A stretch of DNA of 64,000 bases from Liolophura sinensis (GCF_032854445.1 NC_088295.1:21251385-21315384), one strand, 5' to 3'. Positions 1-13,952 are shown, numbered from the stretch's first letter. Program-made: numbers and translations. The notes: a model not told the origin generated them from the sequence alone.

Positions 1-3000
1 TTGAATTTTTTGAAGGCTTCTCAGTGTTTAACATGCAAACTTGCTGGATTTTTGTAGCATTCATGTGTTAGCTATAACTCAGGATTATCCTTCATCAGTA
101 TCAAACTCTTACTGTTTGCATATACATGTACAATATTTCTAAATGTATGTTTAGACTGACATTTAAACTCTGTTATGAAAACGGACAAATGAGCTAAAAC
201 CAGAGACAACGTAAAATTATATGTATCCTGTTTGTAGAAGTTTAGGGGGTTCTGCGTAGTTTGTTGTGATTGCAGCTTGCATACATTGCTGCAGCAGGAG
301 CAGATTACTCTCAGGGGATATTAATGAAGCCTGGCCACTCATGTCATGGCTGTGACCTTCATTTTTTTTATTGACGTAATTTCCTTGATTGCTGTTTGGA
401 ATCTCTATGGGCATTACACAAGAATTGTGTTGGCCATATGAACTAGTTTATGCTACAAGGAGACTCTGGACCAACTGTTGAAGGCAAGGAAAAACAGGGA
501 ATTTTGTTTTTATAGAATGTAGAAACACTTGACAGAAAAACACTTTGTAGATTTTTGTGCGCAGTTCTTAAGACCAACAATAGACCCACAGATATTTCGT
601 TTAAGGGTAAAAGTTAGGCCTAAATTTTAGTTAATGTTGCTTTTCAGGCAAATTGTTACACCAGCTATCTTGCTTCAAATTATCTATTCTCAGATTGATT
701 GTGTGGGCTGAGCAGATTGGAGGATGCTCACATATTAGAGAGCTCTGGCCCATTAGTTATAGCCAACTGATAAAATATCTGCTCCCCATGCATTTGGAAT
801 ACCTGGAGTACATTTACCTGTGTCATGACAGTTATTTTGAATTACATGGTGTTTTTTAATTGTGGGGCATTGAATATAGTTTATCCAATTACAACAAGTC
901 TTTCGTTTTAATTTAATACATCTTGTTAATATGAGTAAACTTGTATGTTGAAGCTGTTTCAAAGGATGTAGATATTGTACTTTGTAGAGTGTTAAGACGT
1001 TTATATTGAGATGCTTTCAGCATTGATCAGAAAATCTTGTGCTAGTACTGATTGTAAATCTCACCTGTGAAGAGCCATGGAATATTAAGATTTTGGGTAG
1101 TGCTGTTGACATGGTTAATGTTCTGTAAATTGACTTGTAAATGAACTGACTATTTTGAACTGCGACTTTAAGTGGCCTTAAATTAAGTTTCATTTGTTGG
1201 TTGATTTTTTTGACATTTTATCTTTTGACATGGGCCTCGTGTCTTTGAACATATATCAATCTCTTAAGGAGGCCAGGGTCTGAGTACAAAACGACACAAC
1301 ATCCGACTAAGTGGATGTCTCAGCTATTGCAAATTGGCCCTAGAGAGATATGATAAGAAAGTGCAAATTTCAAAACCCTCAGCACAATTCTGTTAATTTC
1401 CAAATCAGAAGTAAAAAACTTGGTGAAAGCATCCATTAAATTATATAGCCAGAGAAAAGATGGTTGCTTAGTAATAACCCGTTACATGTGCACTCTCAAC
1501 CAGAGAGTTTTTTTTATAATGTCGGAATATCAACATTAGCCAGAAAATTATCTTTACTGAAACCTTCACCGATGAATTTCTATATGCTTCATTTTGGTGA
1601 ACGTTTATCTTCATGTATAAACCATAAACTTTATAATGTGATCAGTTTTGTCATAGTTTGGCAAGTTTAAAATATATATTTCTGTCGAAGTCTGAAAGGC
1701 ATCCTTCATGGTACAGTGAACTAAGGAATTCACTGGGGAGAACACATAGCATTTGGAGAAAGAGTTTGAATTGTCGTGATTCATTTCATTTTCATTGGAA
1801 ACATTTTGTTATGTGAGTAAGGATATAAGCTACATGTATTAAATACACGTTTTCATGAATCAGAATCAATAATTGTTAAATTGTTCTAATACTTAACATG
1901 TAGTAACTAAACTGAAATCCTAGTGACTCCTGCTTGAGAGCACATGTGGTTGTCTATCATTGATTGCCATTTTACAGTATGTGTAATATGTACCAGAATG
2001 ATAAGGCTGAAAGTTACATTTGTTATATATGTATTTATTTGGTTTGTGTTTAATGGCATGCGGAAGGATTTTTACATTCACATTTTAAGTTACATTTGTG
2101 GTGCAGTGATTTTCCTCACTTTCCAGTGTCTAAAACAAAAATGGTATTTCAGTGTGCCTAGGGAATAGACTACCATTTTTCGATTTTATGACCTATACAT
2201 CACTATACATGGATATACTAAATACACTGAATGCAGAAGTGGCACGAAGGTGTCAGTAGCTTTTAATCACAGCTATAATCAGATTTGCTTTTTTGACGTT
2301 TAAAGTTTTTTTTGCACTGAGGCTGATTCCTGGCCTTACCATACCAGGTCCTTTGCGATTGTGGAATCAGTGATTTTCACTGGTGTGCATTGTTGTGAAG
2401 CAGATTCGAAGTCATTCTGTATATTGCATCCTAATGGTGATTTTAGTACTGCTAGGTAATGCATAATAAATAAAGCACAGGTACAGTGTTATATAAATAT
2501 TTGTCTAGGGGTTTATTTTTGGCCTTGTGTTGTCTACCAAAATGGCAACAAACCTCAATGAATCAGTCGCCTTTGGACAAGTTTAACTCCACACTACCTA
2601 TTCAAATGGTGAGTGATTGCATGATGTTACTATTTCTGGTGCCCGGCTGACATCTCCCACAGGGAGGAAGACTCAAGGAGCACTGTGAAAGTTTAACTGG
2701 GGAATAAGAATGAGGAAATGTACTAGTTTTGCGTGGTTAATCTGCGTGTTGGGGCCTGAGGGTCTGCTGTCCTCGTGTTCACCTCCCTCTATCATACAGT
2801 TAACCATCAGCCGCTGTCTGGCCTGGGAGTTAGCAAGGATTAGAGTGGCCTGCAGGCCAACCCTTGACAGCCCGCAGAAGGTCTTAAGGTATTAAACTTC
2901 TCCATCTCTTAGCGTAAATCAATTGATTTCGGGGTGAGAAGCCTTAGCTGCCAGTGTATATTACTTTGGTCAAGTCGGTGTAGTCACTTCTAGCTAAACC

Positions 3001-3364
3001 TCAGTTCCTAACAAACCTTTCAGCTTCTGCTGAGCATACACTTTTATGAAGCTTCACACTTCATGGAATAACTTCAGGGTTCAGTATGAAATGGCAGCAG
3101 ATCATATTTGCATTTGTGTGATTGCAGACATAAAACATGATTACATTATCATGTAACCTTTGTGACCCACATTCTTTCCTCAGAATGAAGAATTAAGTAA
3201 TATTAATATGTTGCTCCTTGATTTGTCATGTTTTAAAGGGATGCAGGTGTCATATTTCAGAGTTATCCTTGTATATATTAAGTTTTCCAGTATTTATCTA
3301 ATCAACACGTGTGCATGTTCATCATATACGCTATAATGACTCATCCTGATCTTTGTTCTAAAGG
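1..3364. other. non-coding, no gene recognised
   Basis: AT-rich DNA upstream of the gene. Short open frames occur, but none has good splice sites, coding-like composition or a recognisable product. The first SINE's upstream duplication closes the interval. Confidence 0.6.
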
Positions 3365-3647
3365 GGGGACCTCCGTGGCTCAGTCCGTTAGCGCGTTAGC
3401 GCAGCGTAATGACCCAGAAGCCTCTCACCAATGCGGTCGCTGTGAGTTCAAGTCCAGCTCATGCTGGCTTCCTCTCCGGCCGTAAGTGGGAAGGTCTGTC
3501 AGCAACCTGCGGATGGTCGTGGGTTTCCCCCAGGCTGTGCCCGGTTTTCTCCCACCATAATGCTGGCCGCCGTCATATAAGTGAAATATTCTTGAGTATG
3601 ACGTAAAACACCAATCAAATAAATAAATAAATAAATTGTTCTAAAGG
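3353..3647 (+). repeat. full-length tRNA-derived SINE, copy 1, with target-site duplication
   Basis: The body spans 3365-3635. It starts with a tRNA-like head: A-box-like TGGCTCAGTCCG and B-box-like GAGTTCAAGTCC. A shared core follows (CCTGCGGATGGTCGTGGG, CCCACCATAATGCTGGC, GTGAAATATTCTTGAGTA), and it ends in CAATCAAATAAATAAATAAA. A 12-bp direct repeat TTGTTCTAAAGG flanks it at 3353-3364 and 3636-3647. Such elements are moved by LINE machinery. The short open frame across it is not a gene. Confidence 0.92.
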
Positions 3648-3692
3648 CGCATATTAATTGACAAGTTGTTCAATATGCACATTGCATCACAA

Positions 3693-3921
3693 GATGCCCG
3701 AGATGGCTAGCATGGTAGCACGGCACGGTGACTCAGGAGCCCCTCACCAATCTGGTCGCTGCAAGTTCAAGTCCAGCTCATGCTGGTTTCCTCTATGGCA
3801 GTAAGTGGGAAGGTTTATCAGCCACCTGCGGAATGTCTTGGGTTTCTGTAATGCTGGCTGTTGTTGTACGAGTGAAATATCCTTGAGTACGGGGTCAAAC
3901 AGCGATCAAATAAACAAAATT
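3693..3921 (+). repeat. diverged tRNA-derived SINE, copy 2
   Basis: This is the same family, 57 bp after copy 1 and in the same direction. The head GATGGCTAGCATGGTAGCA, B-box AAGTTCAAGTCC, core and the end GATCAAATAAACAAA are all present, but with many substitutions and an internal deletion before TAATGCTGGCTG. It looks older than copy 1. No clean duplication is visible. Confidence 0.85.
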
Positions 3922-6900
3922 TATTTGCGCAGAAGTTGGCTTCTTCTTCAAAAATATTTTTTTCCCTCTGTTTCTTGTGGAGACATAGTCTGTGCTAAAT
4001 CAATATTTAACTGTGAGTAATCAAGCATATTGTAACTGCTTTTGTAGATTTCTTATGTTTTTTTTTGTATTTATTCAGTTGCTGCATTTTTTTTTTAAAT
4101 TATGTTTATATGGGAAATATGATGCATGTCTGATTAAGATATTCAGGTGACTCCATATTACACGTGATTTGAAAGAAAAATGTTATATGTGCACTTGTTT
4201 AGTTTCTGTGACAATTTGAATCTTTCATATTTAGATTTAATGTTATATTGTTGTATGGTTGGGTTTAAGATTTATAGCTGCCCTAAAAGCTTATTAGGTT
4301 GCACATTTTAGAAATACATGTAGACAGTGATAGCTGGAGAGATGAGGTGGTAATTGCTGGCCAAGCACCGTGGCAGTATGGAGGAGACTGATCATGGCAG
4401 TGGCTGGAGTTCATGCAGGAGTTTATGCCAGGGTTGACGGAGCTTTGTCTGGCTTCACATGACAGAAGATTAAACCTGTCTAGAAGCAAACAGATACTTT
4501 TTACAGTAATGGGACTTTTGGACTGCAAGGCAAGGAACAAAAAAGAGATAGAAAGAGAGAAAAACAAAAAACTTTTTCAGAGAGTCTTTTTATTTAGCTT
4601 GTAGGAAGAGAGAGTATGTCAAGTCGTACCCAATCCATTTAGAAGAAACTGTAGGATTTCAGAAGTGCTGTTTTCAAGCAGATTTGTATCTGAAAGTGGA
4701 TAATGCTTACATGGGCATGAATCCAGGAAGATCGTGAAATATGTACATCTCATACATACATGTATGTGCATGAAAATGAGTTGTTAATCCATTTTTTTAT
4801 TTTTCTGGGCAATTGTCTGCTCCAATCTCTGACGAAATCTGTTGCCAATAGTACTTATTAGACATTTACTGTTTTATAAGTTCTTTCTTTAATGTGTAAT
4901 AGTTTTTTATCTTTTTTTTTTATCTTATCTGTTTCATCCCTGCATACTTTCATAGTCTTTGACATAAAGTTCATTCTGTTGACCTCTGACGAAAGGAATC
5001 AAGAGACAAAATTAAACTGAAATAATTTACTTATAGAAAGGATTCACATTAAGAAGCTTTAATTGCCACCCATCTATAGTCACCATTGCCAAAAGTGAAG
5101 AAAATTGGTTTGATGGTTCCAGAGAAGATTCTTAAAGGGTTTTGATATAAATGCAATATGGCCACCAAGTCATGTGACATATGGTGAGACTACTACAGAC
5201 CATAGGCAAGTATGGTGTAAAGTTTCAGCAGATTTCATCAGGTGGTTTTGTCTTTAGCAGGCGCACAAAATTATGGTTGATAATCCTGACAATTTCCAGA
5301 GGATATCGTCAAGCGGGTCAATCCCCTAATAAGGACAGGTATGATATTTTGGTTAAGAAACGTTACTTCATGCAGCCCTTTCTGTAGAGAAAAAAAACGA
5401 AACGCTATTGTTATATTTGCAAAAGGGCTCGTGCCAGGAAAAGAAAACTCCTCGGTCAGATTTGCCATTATTTTGTCCGACTGTTCGTCTGTTCTTCCAT
5501 ATGTTTGTAAACACTTTACTGTATCTCTTAAATGTAAATAAACAGGTTAATTGGCTATTATGTCAGTGTAATATTGTCTACAAACATTGATTTCAGCTTG
5601 AAATCTGCTGTGGGCTTCAAACGTTAACAAGGGATTGTTGTTACTTATGGAGTTGCCATGGTTTATTATTTGTGGTATAGGAAAAACCCTTTTTCATAAA
5701 CAACCAGTGCTAACTTAGACAAGGATCATTGCTTATATTTTATCTTCTCTTTTCCGTACACTTATGTTATAAGTTGTACTTCTTTACATGTATGTACCAT
5801 ATTGACCTGGACTGCCTAATTGTCTAAATCTACAACTCTTCTCTTTGGGTATGTTTTTTAAATGCCTGACTTAAAGTCGATATAAGACGTCATTACAACA
5901 TTGGATCATATCTATGCATGCTTCTTGAGGTGCCTCAATTTTATCTGTTACTTTTTGTATTTACATGTTTTGTCTATTTAAACATTTATTTGATCTTCTT
6001 TGCATATTGCACTTTGTGCTGGTATACTATTGAAAGGCTATTTTTGTTGCACTAAAATGTGCACTGGTTTGCTACATTTTTGAGTGGTCTTTTATATTAA
6101 AATGAACTGAGTGCATATGTTACTGGAATTAGTAATAGGCCATTGATCAATAGTCTGCATTGCTCTGTGTACAGTTACACTGCATATCAGTGGATTTGTG
6201 CGATCTTACCTGAATTATTCAGTTACTAAGTTGCAACAATGAAGTTCAGAAGTCTATGTGACATCGTTCTCTGAACATATTTTGTGAACCCCTTATGAAT
6301 GTAGAACATACAGCTCTGTGCACTGAGATGTTACTTGCAATACATGGTACACTAAGTTACAATGCACTGGTACATTGAATTGCTGGCGTTGTCGATATTT
6401 CACTGCTGTTTACAGTGACAATTTGCATTGACTGATAATCTGTGTGGATTGACTCTCCATATTTCCTGTTTCTCATCATTATGATATCTTGCTTTTCAAT
6501 TCTCTTTGCTTGACAGGTTCGGCAATTTTGTCATCAGTTCTCCATCTGTCTTGTATCTGTACTGTTGCATGCCCTGCCTAGTGATCAACCTGTTAATAAA
6601 CTTACTTGTCTTAGACACCACATATTGTTGTCACGAGTGACAATGCTGTCTGATATATCCCTCTTCATCATTATGATTGATGGCAGTCTTGAGGAATCAT
6701 TTAGTAAGCAAGAAAGGAAATCAATTTGTCAATATAACCATGACCATGCCTATCCATCATTCACTGTTTCGTCATATCTAATCATTACATTCATCTACAT
6801 AAATTATTGACAGAATGTACTTAATTTATTGACTGCTTGCCTCATGGAAACTTGCATAACTTTTCATGCAGATTGGAAACATGCATTTCCCCTTAAGTTG

Positions 6901-9400
6901 ACTGGGTGAGAGAAATATCTAGGATAAGCGAGACTGGAGGAGTATGGTACACGTTATCATCAATATTTATGGTCTAATATGTTATTCACAACTCAAAGTC
7001 AGTGTGCAGTTTGCTTTAATCATTATGTAAATTTTTGTAAGCAGTTTAGAAAGCTTTATTTAGAAGATTCAGTCCATACCATAGACATTATGGCAGGAAT
7101 GTCAGCAAACTTACCAGTAGTGTTCTATAAAATGGTGCTACATACGTGCTACAGTAAGTGTGTTGTTTTTACTGGGTTTAAGTGTGTCAAGTTACAGTAA
7201 TTCTTCAGCCTTTTTGTATGTTTGCAAAAGTTTTACTGGATGTGTACATAAATCCTGATGATAATCAAGAATAATAAAGACACTGTAACACAGATTTTGA
7301 CCGAAAAGAAAAAAGTATCAGCGTGAATTCAATTGAATTTTTGCCATTATTTTCAAATTATAGATGTAAATAATTACCTTTCACAAAGTGTCAGCCTCAT
7401 CTGTGGATGTGTTACCATTCGAACTTGGTAGTAAAGTTTAAGTTCAGTTACGAGTCTGATATTTACAAATGAAAATCTCCTGTGTAGCTTCTTTAATTTC
7501 TGTGGAGCTAATGTGAACTGTTTCAGATTATTGATGTGAAAGGCCAAAGATAAAGGTTTAATGTAAGGCTTATAAGCATTTGCAATTCTGTTAGTACATT
7601 TAAGATACAGCAATTGAAGTAGAAGGTAAGTTTTTGTTGAGATCTCTGTTACATGGATGCATGTGTTCACACTTATCACCGAGGAGCACATGTGCATGTA
7701 GATATTGAGTATTGGTTACAGCACTGTGTACACATTACTGGGTTGTAACCCACAAGGATAGAGGAAGGGAGACAACCACCTTTCAAAAAATACTGAATAA
7801 ATTACATGTATTAAAGTAGAGCCCTATTGCTCAGCCTTCCAAACTGCATGCAGATAGTTTAATGTCCCCTGAATCCATTTGATGGTTGAAGTTGTAGAAA
7901 AGGGAAGAAAAATGGTAGAATTTGATGATCAAACATCAGAAAATCTACCCCACTACAGTTGAGTCACCCTTGTGATGTGATAGTGGTACATTTGCTGGCA
8001 GGCATGCAGGCTTCTGCATGTGTACAACACAGACCACAGGAGACAATTGCTATAGTTTTATAACTAGTTTTGAGATTATTCCATGCCCAAGTGTGGGTTT
8101 GGGACCCAACACAGGAATCTGCCGACAAGATAGGCAGAGGGTCCAACTTAAATGGAATTTTTTTAAATAGAACTAGCTAAGATAGTATTTTTTTAAATGT
8201 AGTTTACACACTAAGATAGCATAAATATTATGTCTAGTGAACATTTAGTGTAAAAATAAAATCGTTGGGGAACTCCTTTAAGAATCCACATACGGTATAA
8301 GTGTGGTCCATTTTATCTAATGGTGTGAGTACATGTAAGCCACACGACTTACAGTTGGCTGTGATATGAGACATCTTCATTTATCTTGACACACATCTCT
8401 AATTATGACACCCATTGTTCTCATGTGCAACATCCCAGTAAATTGTTATTTTTCATGAAATACACTTTTTGTGACTACACAGAGGTTTGATTTGAACATA
8501 AGCTACTGTATTGGTATAGGAAAAAATACATGTACATTAACTATATTACTATAACTATAGTAATAACTATAATAACCATTACTATATATGCATATGAGTC
8601 AGGGGTTGCCCCATATCGTTTAGCTAAGGTATCATGCATACCTTGTACTGTTGACGGCAGTCCAGCTTATATGTTGGTTTCAATACAGCTTACGGTCTGA
8701 GTATGTCAGACGGATTGTCATAATGCAGACATCTCATAAAACGCAATGGTTTTACTTTTTTCGATTTGCTCCACAGGTTATCATGACTGTAGTCAAATAA
8801 GTGAAATATTCTTAAAAATAATTTAAATACCTTAATGACATGCATAAATTATATATGTGATAATAACACCATGTCAACATCTGTGTATAAACATACAATA
8901 AAGCATCTTCCTGAAACTAAAGATTTTTAGATTCATGTAGTGTTAGTAAAATCTTAGCATTTTGTCATTCCTATATAAAAAATCTAAACCTACAACTCTG
9001 TGCTACGTCATTTTTTTCCAGGTAGTATAATGTTTCTCTTCTGAAAACCTATTTTAAAAATAAACTGTTCATATTCATATGTTAGTTACGTCAGGTTGTG
9101 GGGAAATGGGAATTTAATTATAACGAGTGTTTCGGGAATAGCTGTCATGTGGAGATGACAATGTAAATATTATGATGATCTCTTTACATATACACATGTA
9201 AAGTTAGACATATAAGGAAATATAAAATGTTACCTTCCGGTTTAAAGCTGCAATTAATTTTTAAAACAAACATGGCAGTTTATTTAGATTGTTTGACTAC
9301 ATGGTCTTCACATAATATCTGAGTTCTATCTATTTCAATGGCTGGGTGTTGTATATCGCATAACCTTAACCACGGCTTGAAACTAGGATCATATGAATAA
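3922..9400. other. non-coding, no gene recognised
   Basis: AT-rich flank. Open frames are short and lack splice sites or coding-like composition. There is one possible fragment of a SINE 3' end near 8785-8822 and AT-rich simple sequence near 8535-8590. Nothing else is supported. Confidence 0.55.
8785..8822 (+). repeat. possible SINE 3' fragment
   Basis: CAAATAAGTGAAATATTCTTAAAAATA resembles the SINE segment before its tail, but it is short and lacks the head and tail. Confidence 0.25.
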
Positions 9401-10491
9401 GTGAACCATTATCCTCACTAGGTGATTGGTATGGGTGCCATACCAAGACAGCACCAGTTGACTTCAAGATGTGTAGGAAAAATGTGTACTTTCATTGATC
9501 ACTTGTGACAGTGGTGTAATAAATACTGGAAGTTGGATGTTGAATCATAATGACGCTATCAGTGTTAGGTCCAAGACAACGCGTGTATTTTGTTTTGAGC
9601 ATTTGTAGAAGTTCATGGAGGATAATTAGACAGAATATTGGGTCATCAATGCAGTGTTCTGTTCTCCAGGATCGTCACATTTCCCTGTTCTGAGGGAACA
9701 AGCTGTCAATTAGCAGCAATCGTGTCAGCCAGTTTATCGAGCAGACACGCGCAGTAGGCAAATTAGTGATGTTTATCAATCAGTTTCTGACCTCTGATCA
9801 ATCTACATGTAGTACAGCTGAAAAGTTAACTGACTGTCTACCTGTACGTCTAGCAGTGAAGTGGTGGCTTAGATGGTAGGCGATGTGATAGAGGATGAAC
9901 ATCATTAGTGTCGTGGGCATAGCAACTCATGTCATAGACTTGAGCAGTGACCAGATGCCTGTTTTGTCTTACATCTCTTTCTGATTTACCTATACACATA
10001 CCAGCCCAGCTGATTAAGGTACTTAATAAGAAAGGTTTGCATGAAGTGCATTTAGTGATCGTGGATACCTCTTCAACACGTTTGCTTTAACAAGTCCTCT
10101 CAGAACTGATCGTCATTGGGACAACAGTGGTATGTGTGATTGACACACAGTAGGTGTGCAAATCAGCTGGTAGATGGTAGAAAGGGAGTATGTGTAGGCA
10201 GGTTTTCTGTGCTACATGGGATTTTACCTGTGACATACCTCTGGTTCATAAATGGTCTAGTTGGTGATACACAATCCCTGTTGTGTTGACAACTTCGGAG
10301 ACATTTATTATCTACACCATAACATGAACTGTGTTAACAACACTAAACCGAAATGTCAACAGCATAGGTAGAGCAGTGGTCTGGACATAGGTGATCTTAA
10401 CTCTACCTACCATGGCACTCTTCCCTGCAACGGTTAAAAACTAGGGTGTAAACTACATGTAGGTCTGAGATAGCTGTGGGACAATGTCAGT
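9401..10491. other. upstream region of exon 1
   Basis: Somewhat richer in GC and more complex than the flank to its left. It probably holds the promoter and 5' untranslated region of the form starting at 10492, because that frame is closed upstream at 10471. No convincing TATA box was seen. The stretch 9640-9800 looks like possible regulatory DNA, by eye only. Confidence 0.35.
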
Positions 10492-10619
10492 ATGGCTTTG
10501 AGTAGGGACTTAAAGCTTATGCTCTCACTGACACCAGCGTCCAGTGAGGAAGCTGTGTGTAAAAGTAAAACCAAAGGTATGTTCCAGAGACTACGCCAAT
10601 CTTTCCGCACAAATGACAG
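10492..10619 (+). CDS. candidate first coding exon (exon 1)
   Basis: The exon opens with ATG at 10492 in a good Kozak context (A at -3, G at +4). It reads MALSRDLKLMLSLTP, then a Ser/Glu stretch, a KSKTKG basic patch and MFQRLRQSFRTND. It ends at a strong donor (ACAG|GTAAGC) after two bases of a codon (phase 2). Those bases join the single base that opens the exon at 13777 to make a Ser codon, so the frame is kept. An in-frame TAG at 10471 and the lack of a pyrimidine tract before the nearest AG favour a first exon over an internal one. An internal exon with acceptor after 10490 cannot be excluded. A MITE begins only 39 bp past the donor. The product family was not recognised. Confidence 0.68.
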
Positions 10620-10658
10620 GTAAGCCAGAAATAGTATAGTTATGTTGAATTGGTTGGC

Positions 10659-11216
10659 TTAAAGGAGACGAAAACATAACAGTGATGCCAAAATTAGATG
10701 AAGGAGCATCAAAACTTATTTGCAAATATGATCTTTTTTTAAAAAATATTTTTGGATTTTTTTTATCAAGCGAAAAGGGTATTTGAAAATAGTTTTGTTT
10801 GGAGGGTATTTGGGACCAAGTCCTGGTATTTAGCATTTTTGCATAATAATGTTCTAAATATTGATGTGATGCTTGTCTAATAAATTTATTTGAATTTAAA
10901 TTTATTAAAACATATGCATTTAACCTAAATTATGTTAATATTTATGAACATATTCAAAATATAAATATGATCCGAATTGCGGGTTAATACATTTGTTAGC
11001 TGAAAGAACAAATTCTAGTGCTAAAATATTCATTAAACCATTATTAAACAAAGACAAGAAATACCAAAAGGTGGTCTCAAATACCGAGCATATTTTCAAC
11101 TGTCTTTTTCTCGTTAAGGAAAAATTGGAAAACATATTGAAGACCACATTTAGGAATAACTTTTTGCACTCTTTCATCTGAACTTTATGTCATTTTTATG
11201 TTTTCTCCACCTTTAA
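10659..11216. mobile_element. MITE-like element, copy 1 (imperfect ~55-bp terminal inverted repeats)
   Basis: The left end begins TTAAAGGAGACGAAAACAT. The right end, read on the other strand, begins TTAAAGGTGGAGAAAACAT. Pairing continues imperfectly for about 55 bp (…GATGAAGGAG / …GATGAAAGAG). Length is 558 bp, with no transposase-like frame, so it is non-autonomous. The terminal TTAA could be part of the repeat or a TTAA target duplication. It sits just inside intron 1. A related element is at 23994. Confidence 0.7.
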
Positions 11217-11243
11217 TGTAACAAGCCTTTAATAACACTTGTA

Positions 11244-11357
11244 TGGTCTGACTGTAAAATATATCATATATCTTTTGCTCACCTGTTGTATGTCAAAACA
11301 TGGTCAGACTGTAAAATATATCATGTATCTTTTTTTCACCTGTTGTATGTCAAAACA
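11244..11357. repeat. 57-bp tandem duplication, two copies
   Basis: Unit 1 is 11244-11300 and unit 2 is 11301-11357. Both start TGGTC-GACTGTAAAATATA and end CACCTGTTGTATGTCAAAACA, with about four differences. It lies 28 bp past the MITE. Confidence 0.88.
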
Positions 11358-13776
11358 TGAAACTGTTGTTAACCAGTGTGGGGTGTGTTCAGATTAGATA
11401 AATGTTCATATGTGCATGTGTTGATAGACATAGTTTGGTTTTTCAGGTAATGCAACTATTGAGTTAAAGGCACCAAATCATTGAAACCAGGATAAAATAA
11501 TAGCTCACTCTAACTGTAGTGTCCATGTTCCTACAGTATACGCCTGATAGTTGATGCCTATGTGGTGGTAGGAGAAAACTATGGTTGAAGGGTTGCAAAG
11601 TGTGCAGTTAGCAGTTAGACATGAGATCCACATGATGGCTATTGGTTGTATTGGTCCATTTTGAACAAGGCTAATTTAGACAATTATGTGTGATTCACAG
11701 CTCAGGAATTTGGTACTATTTATAAAGTTCCTTGTTCAGTGCTGCAGTTAAAAATTTAACATACAAGTTGTAATTTGTGTTGATATATAGTGTTATGTAC
11801 ACTTTCTCTTTCTGTAATCATTTGTAGGCAGACATGTTGCTCTTGACTTCCCAAGTTTTTGTTGCTAACTGTACATTCATTACCCAATTTAAATTAATTA
11901 AATTAATGGCACGGTATATATGTGTTGTATTGTCAGACTATTGTTTCCCTGGCATTAAATATGGTGTTTGATTTGCCAAAGTTAGCTGGATTTAATTATT
12001 TTAGGTCCATATGCCTTATCTGTTGAAAAGTAATCTTGTTTAAAGTGTGGTGCTTGCTGCATGTTGGTCTATTTTTGGCCATGTGATGAGAAACTTTTCA
12101 TATTTTGTATGCTTGATTAAGCACTTGACATGTTGCGTATTGATTGAAGCATACTTGTTGACACGGGTCATGCTAAACAGTTTGCTCATCTACATGGTTC
12201 TCACTGATGGTATCTAATCTCATTCAACTGGAGCCTTATTTACATGTATAAGCACTGTGCTGTGTGATCAGAGTGACTGCATGTAGTTTTAACATGCCAC
12301 AGAAAAGCCAGTTTGTCACCAGCTGTGAAAATCATACGAGCAAGCTGATAACACACGATGATAGTGACCTAATATTTCTCTTGCAAGGCTTTGCTTCCTA
12401 TTAATAAGTGGACAGTTGTTCAGAAAAACTAATTATTTTAAAAGCTGAGAGTAATAATAATGGTTTCAGATAAAACAGTAGTCATATGCACAAAATACTG
12501 AAACTGACATTACAACTGGTTTAAACCAAAGTCACATTCAGTTTCTTTGCCTTGGTATTCTACATGAATGTTGTACAATAAACATGTATTGGATAACCAG
12601 CCATTGGGTATGTCTAGACAAGTTTGTGCTTTTAAAATGTGTTAGTTATGTATTAAACTTTGTTGGCAGTATGTGGAGTTGTGGTTATGTGATCTTAGAG
12701 TTGCTCTCCATGTTTAAACCCCCACCTGTATCTGTTAATCATTGTTTATCTGATTAACATGTACAGTGTAGTCCTGTCAGAAAACTGAATTTATCATCCA
12801 TGCTTGTGGATCATATTGTTCATACTGCCCACTCACAAAAGTCTCTTTATTTTGCTAAAGCAATAAACATAATTCTTCCTGTATATATTCATTTTATTGG
12901 GACTTCACTTTTTATGTGATGCGTGAGAATGTTTCACCTTCTGTCTACTACGATAGTCAATTTCATGGATGGAGGAAACAGGAGTGTCATTAGTAAACCA
13001 CATGTCTTTTTTTAAAGACGATAACTGACGAACTGTGAACTTTCATTTGTGACTCACAGACTTTCAAACATCATAATGTTTGTCATATTGGTGGAAGGCA
13101 AGTTGTCTTCACTAAATTTCACGTAAGACCATATAAGTATATATCTGTGCCAGTGCTATGGACAGCTTATTCTCGCCAAGACCCTTACTACAGGGGAAGG
13201 TGGTGAATTTGGGAAGATTCCTTGTGCAAAACTGAGATTGGAATATTCATTTTATTGCCTTATGTTAACCTTGTATTAATCTGTGTTCAGAAAGAATGGT
13301 GGTATTCCTAATGCATAATTGTAAAACAAGGCATGCATGTAGTGTTAATATATAGTAAAAAAGATGTACCATAAGGATTGCTGATGTAGTACAATGATAC
13401 AAGAGTATACATACACATGTGACAACTCTGGCATGTGGGCCTACACATATACATCCTTCAGTGTTGTGCTCATGTTTCCTGACTAAGTTTGTAGATATTG
13501 TTTGTGCTGATGAAATGAATTCTACATACCCAACATTCCCATTTGTTTATTCAAATGCTAATTTACTCCAGCTGTTGTGAATTGGAAGTTCCGTATAGGA
13601 TTGGTTGAAAGTAACATTCATCTGAACAACCGGAAGCATGCACATGCAGTAGTGGGTGATAACTCAGTTATTATCAGGGTTGTAGGCTTTGTTTTCTTGC
13701 TTGATTTAGACGACATTTGTAGGTACGTAAAAAAAAATGCCCCTTTTACTGAAGTATTTATTCTGCTTTGTTTCAG
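11358..13776 (+). other. rest of intron 1
   Basis: AT-rich intron sequence. No further exon or recognised repeat. It ends in the pyrimidine-rich acceptor of exon 2. Confidence 0.6.
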
Positions 13777-13952
13777 TATCAAGGGTAAAGAATTGCTTAG
13801 GTCAAAGACATTGCCAGTGATATCACTACCAATAATGTGTAATGGGGAGATAATCCATCACCCTGCGCAGCCTGTCCAGCTCTCGCCAACCTTCAGGAAG
13901 AGCTCTACAGCCTCCTCTGACAAGTCCCCCAGAAGCAGCCCATCTCTGTCAG
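13777..13952 (+). CDS. internal coding exon 2 (Ser/Pro-rich)
   Basis: The acceptor is a pyrimidine-rich TTTGTTTCAG ending at 13776, and the donor is TCAG|GTCAGA. Entry needs two bases from upstream and exit is in phase 1. The translation runs IKGKELLRSKTLPVISLP, then a short segment with NGEIIHHPAQPVQLSP, then a Ser-rich part with FRKSSTASSDKSPRSSPSLS. LRSKT and FRKSS fit basophilic kinase sites. The open frame runs beyond both splice sites, but only the 13952 donor gives an open frame in the next exon; using the GT at 13960 leads quickly to a stop. The composition suggests a disordered linker. No domain was recognised. Confidence 0.8.

Noticed and set aside
3365-3450. Possible functional tRNA gene
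   Set aside because: A- and B-box-like motifs are present, but no proper cloverleaf or anticodon stem; it is the head of a SINE.
3409-3606. 65-codon frame over the first SINE (likewise 15201-15389 and 52037-52270)
   Set aside because: These are translations of the SINE itself; the tRNA-like boxes and flanking duplications explain the sequence.
7374-7697. 107-codon minus-strand frame
   Set aside because: AT-rich, no splice sites, no motif; consistent with chance at this composition.
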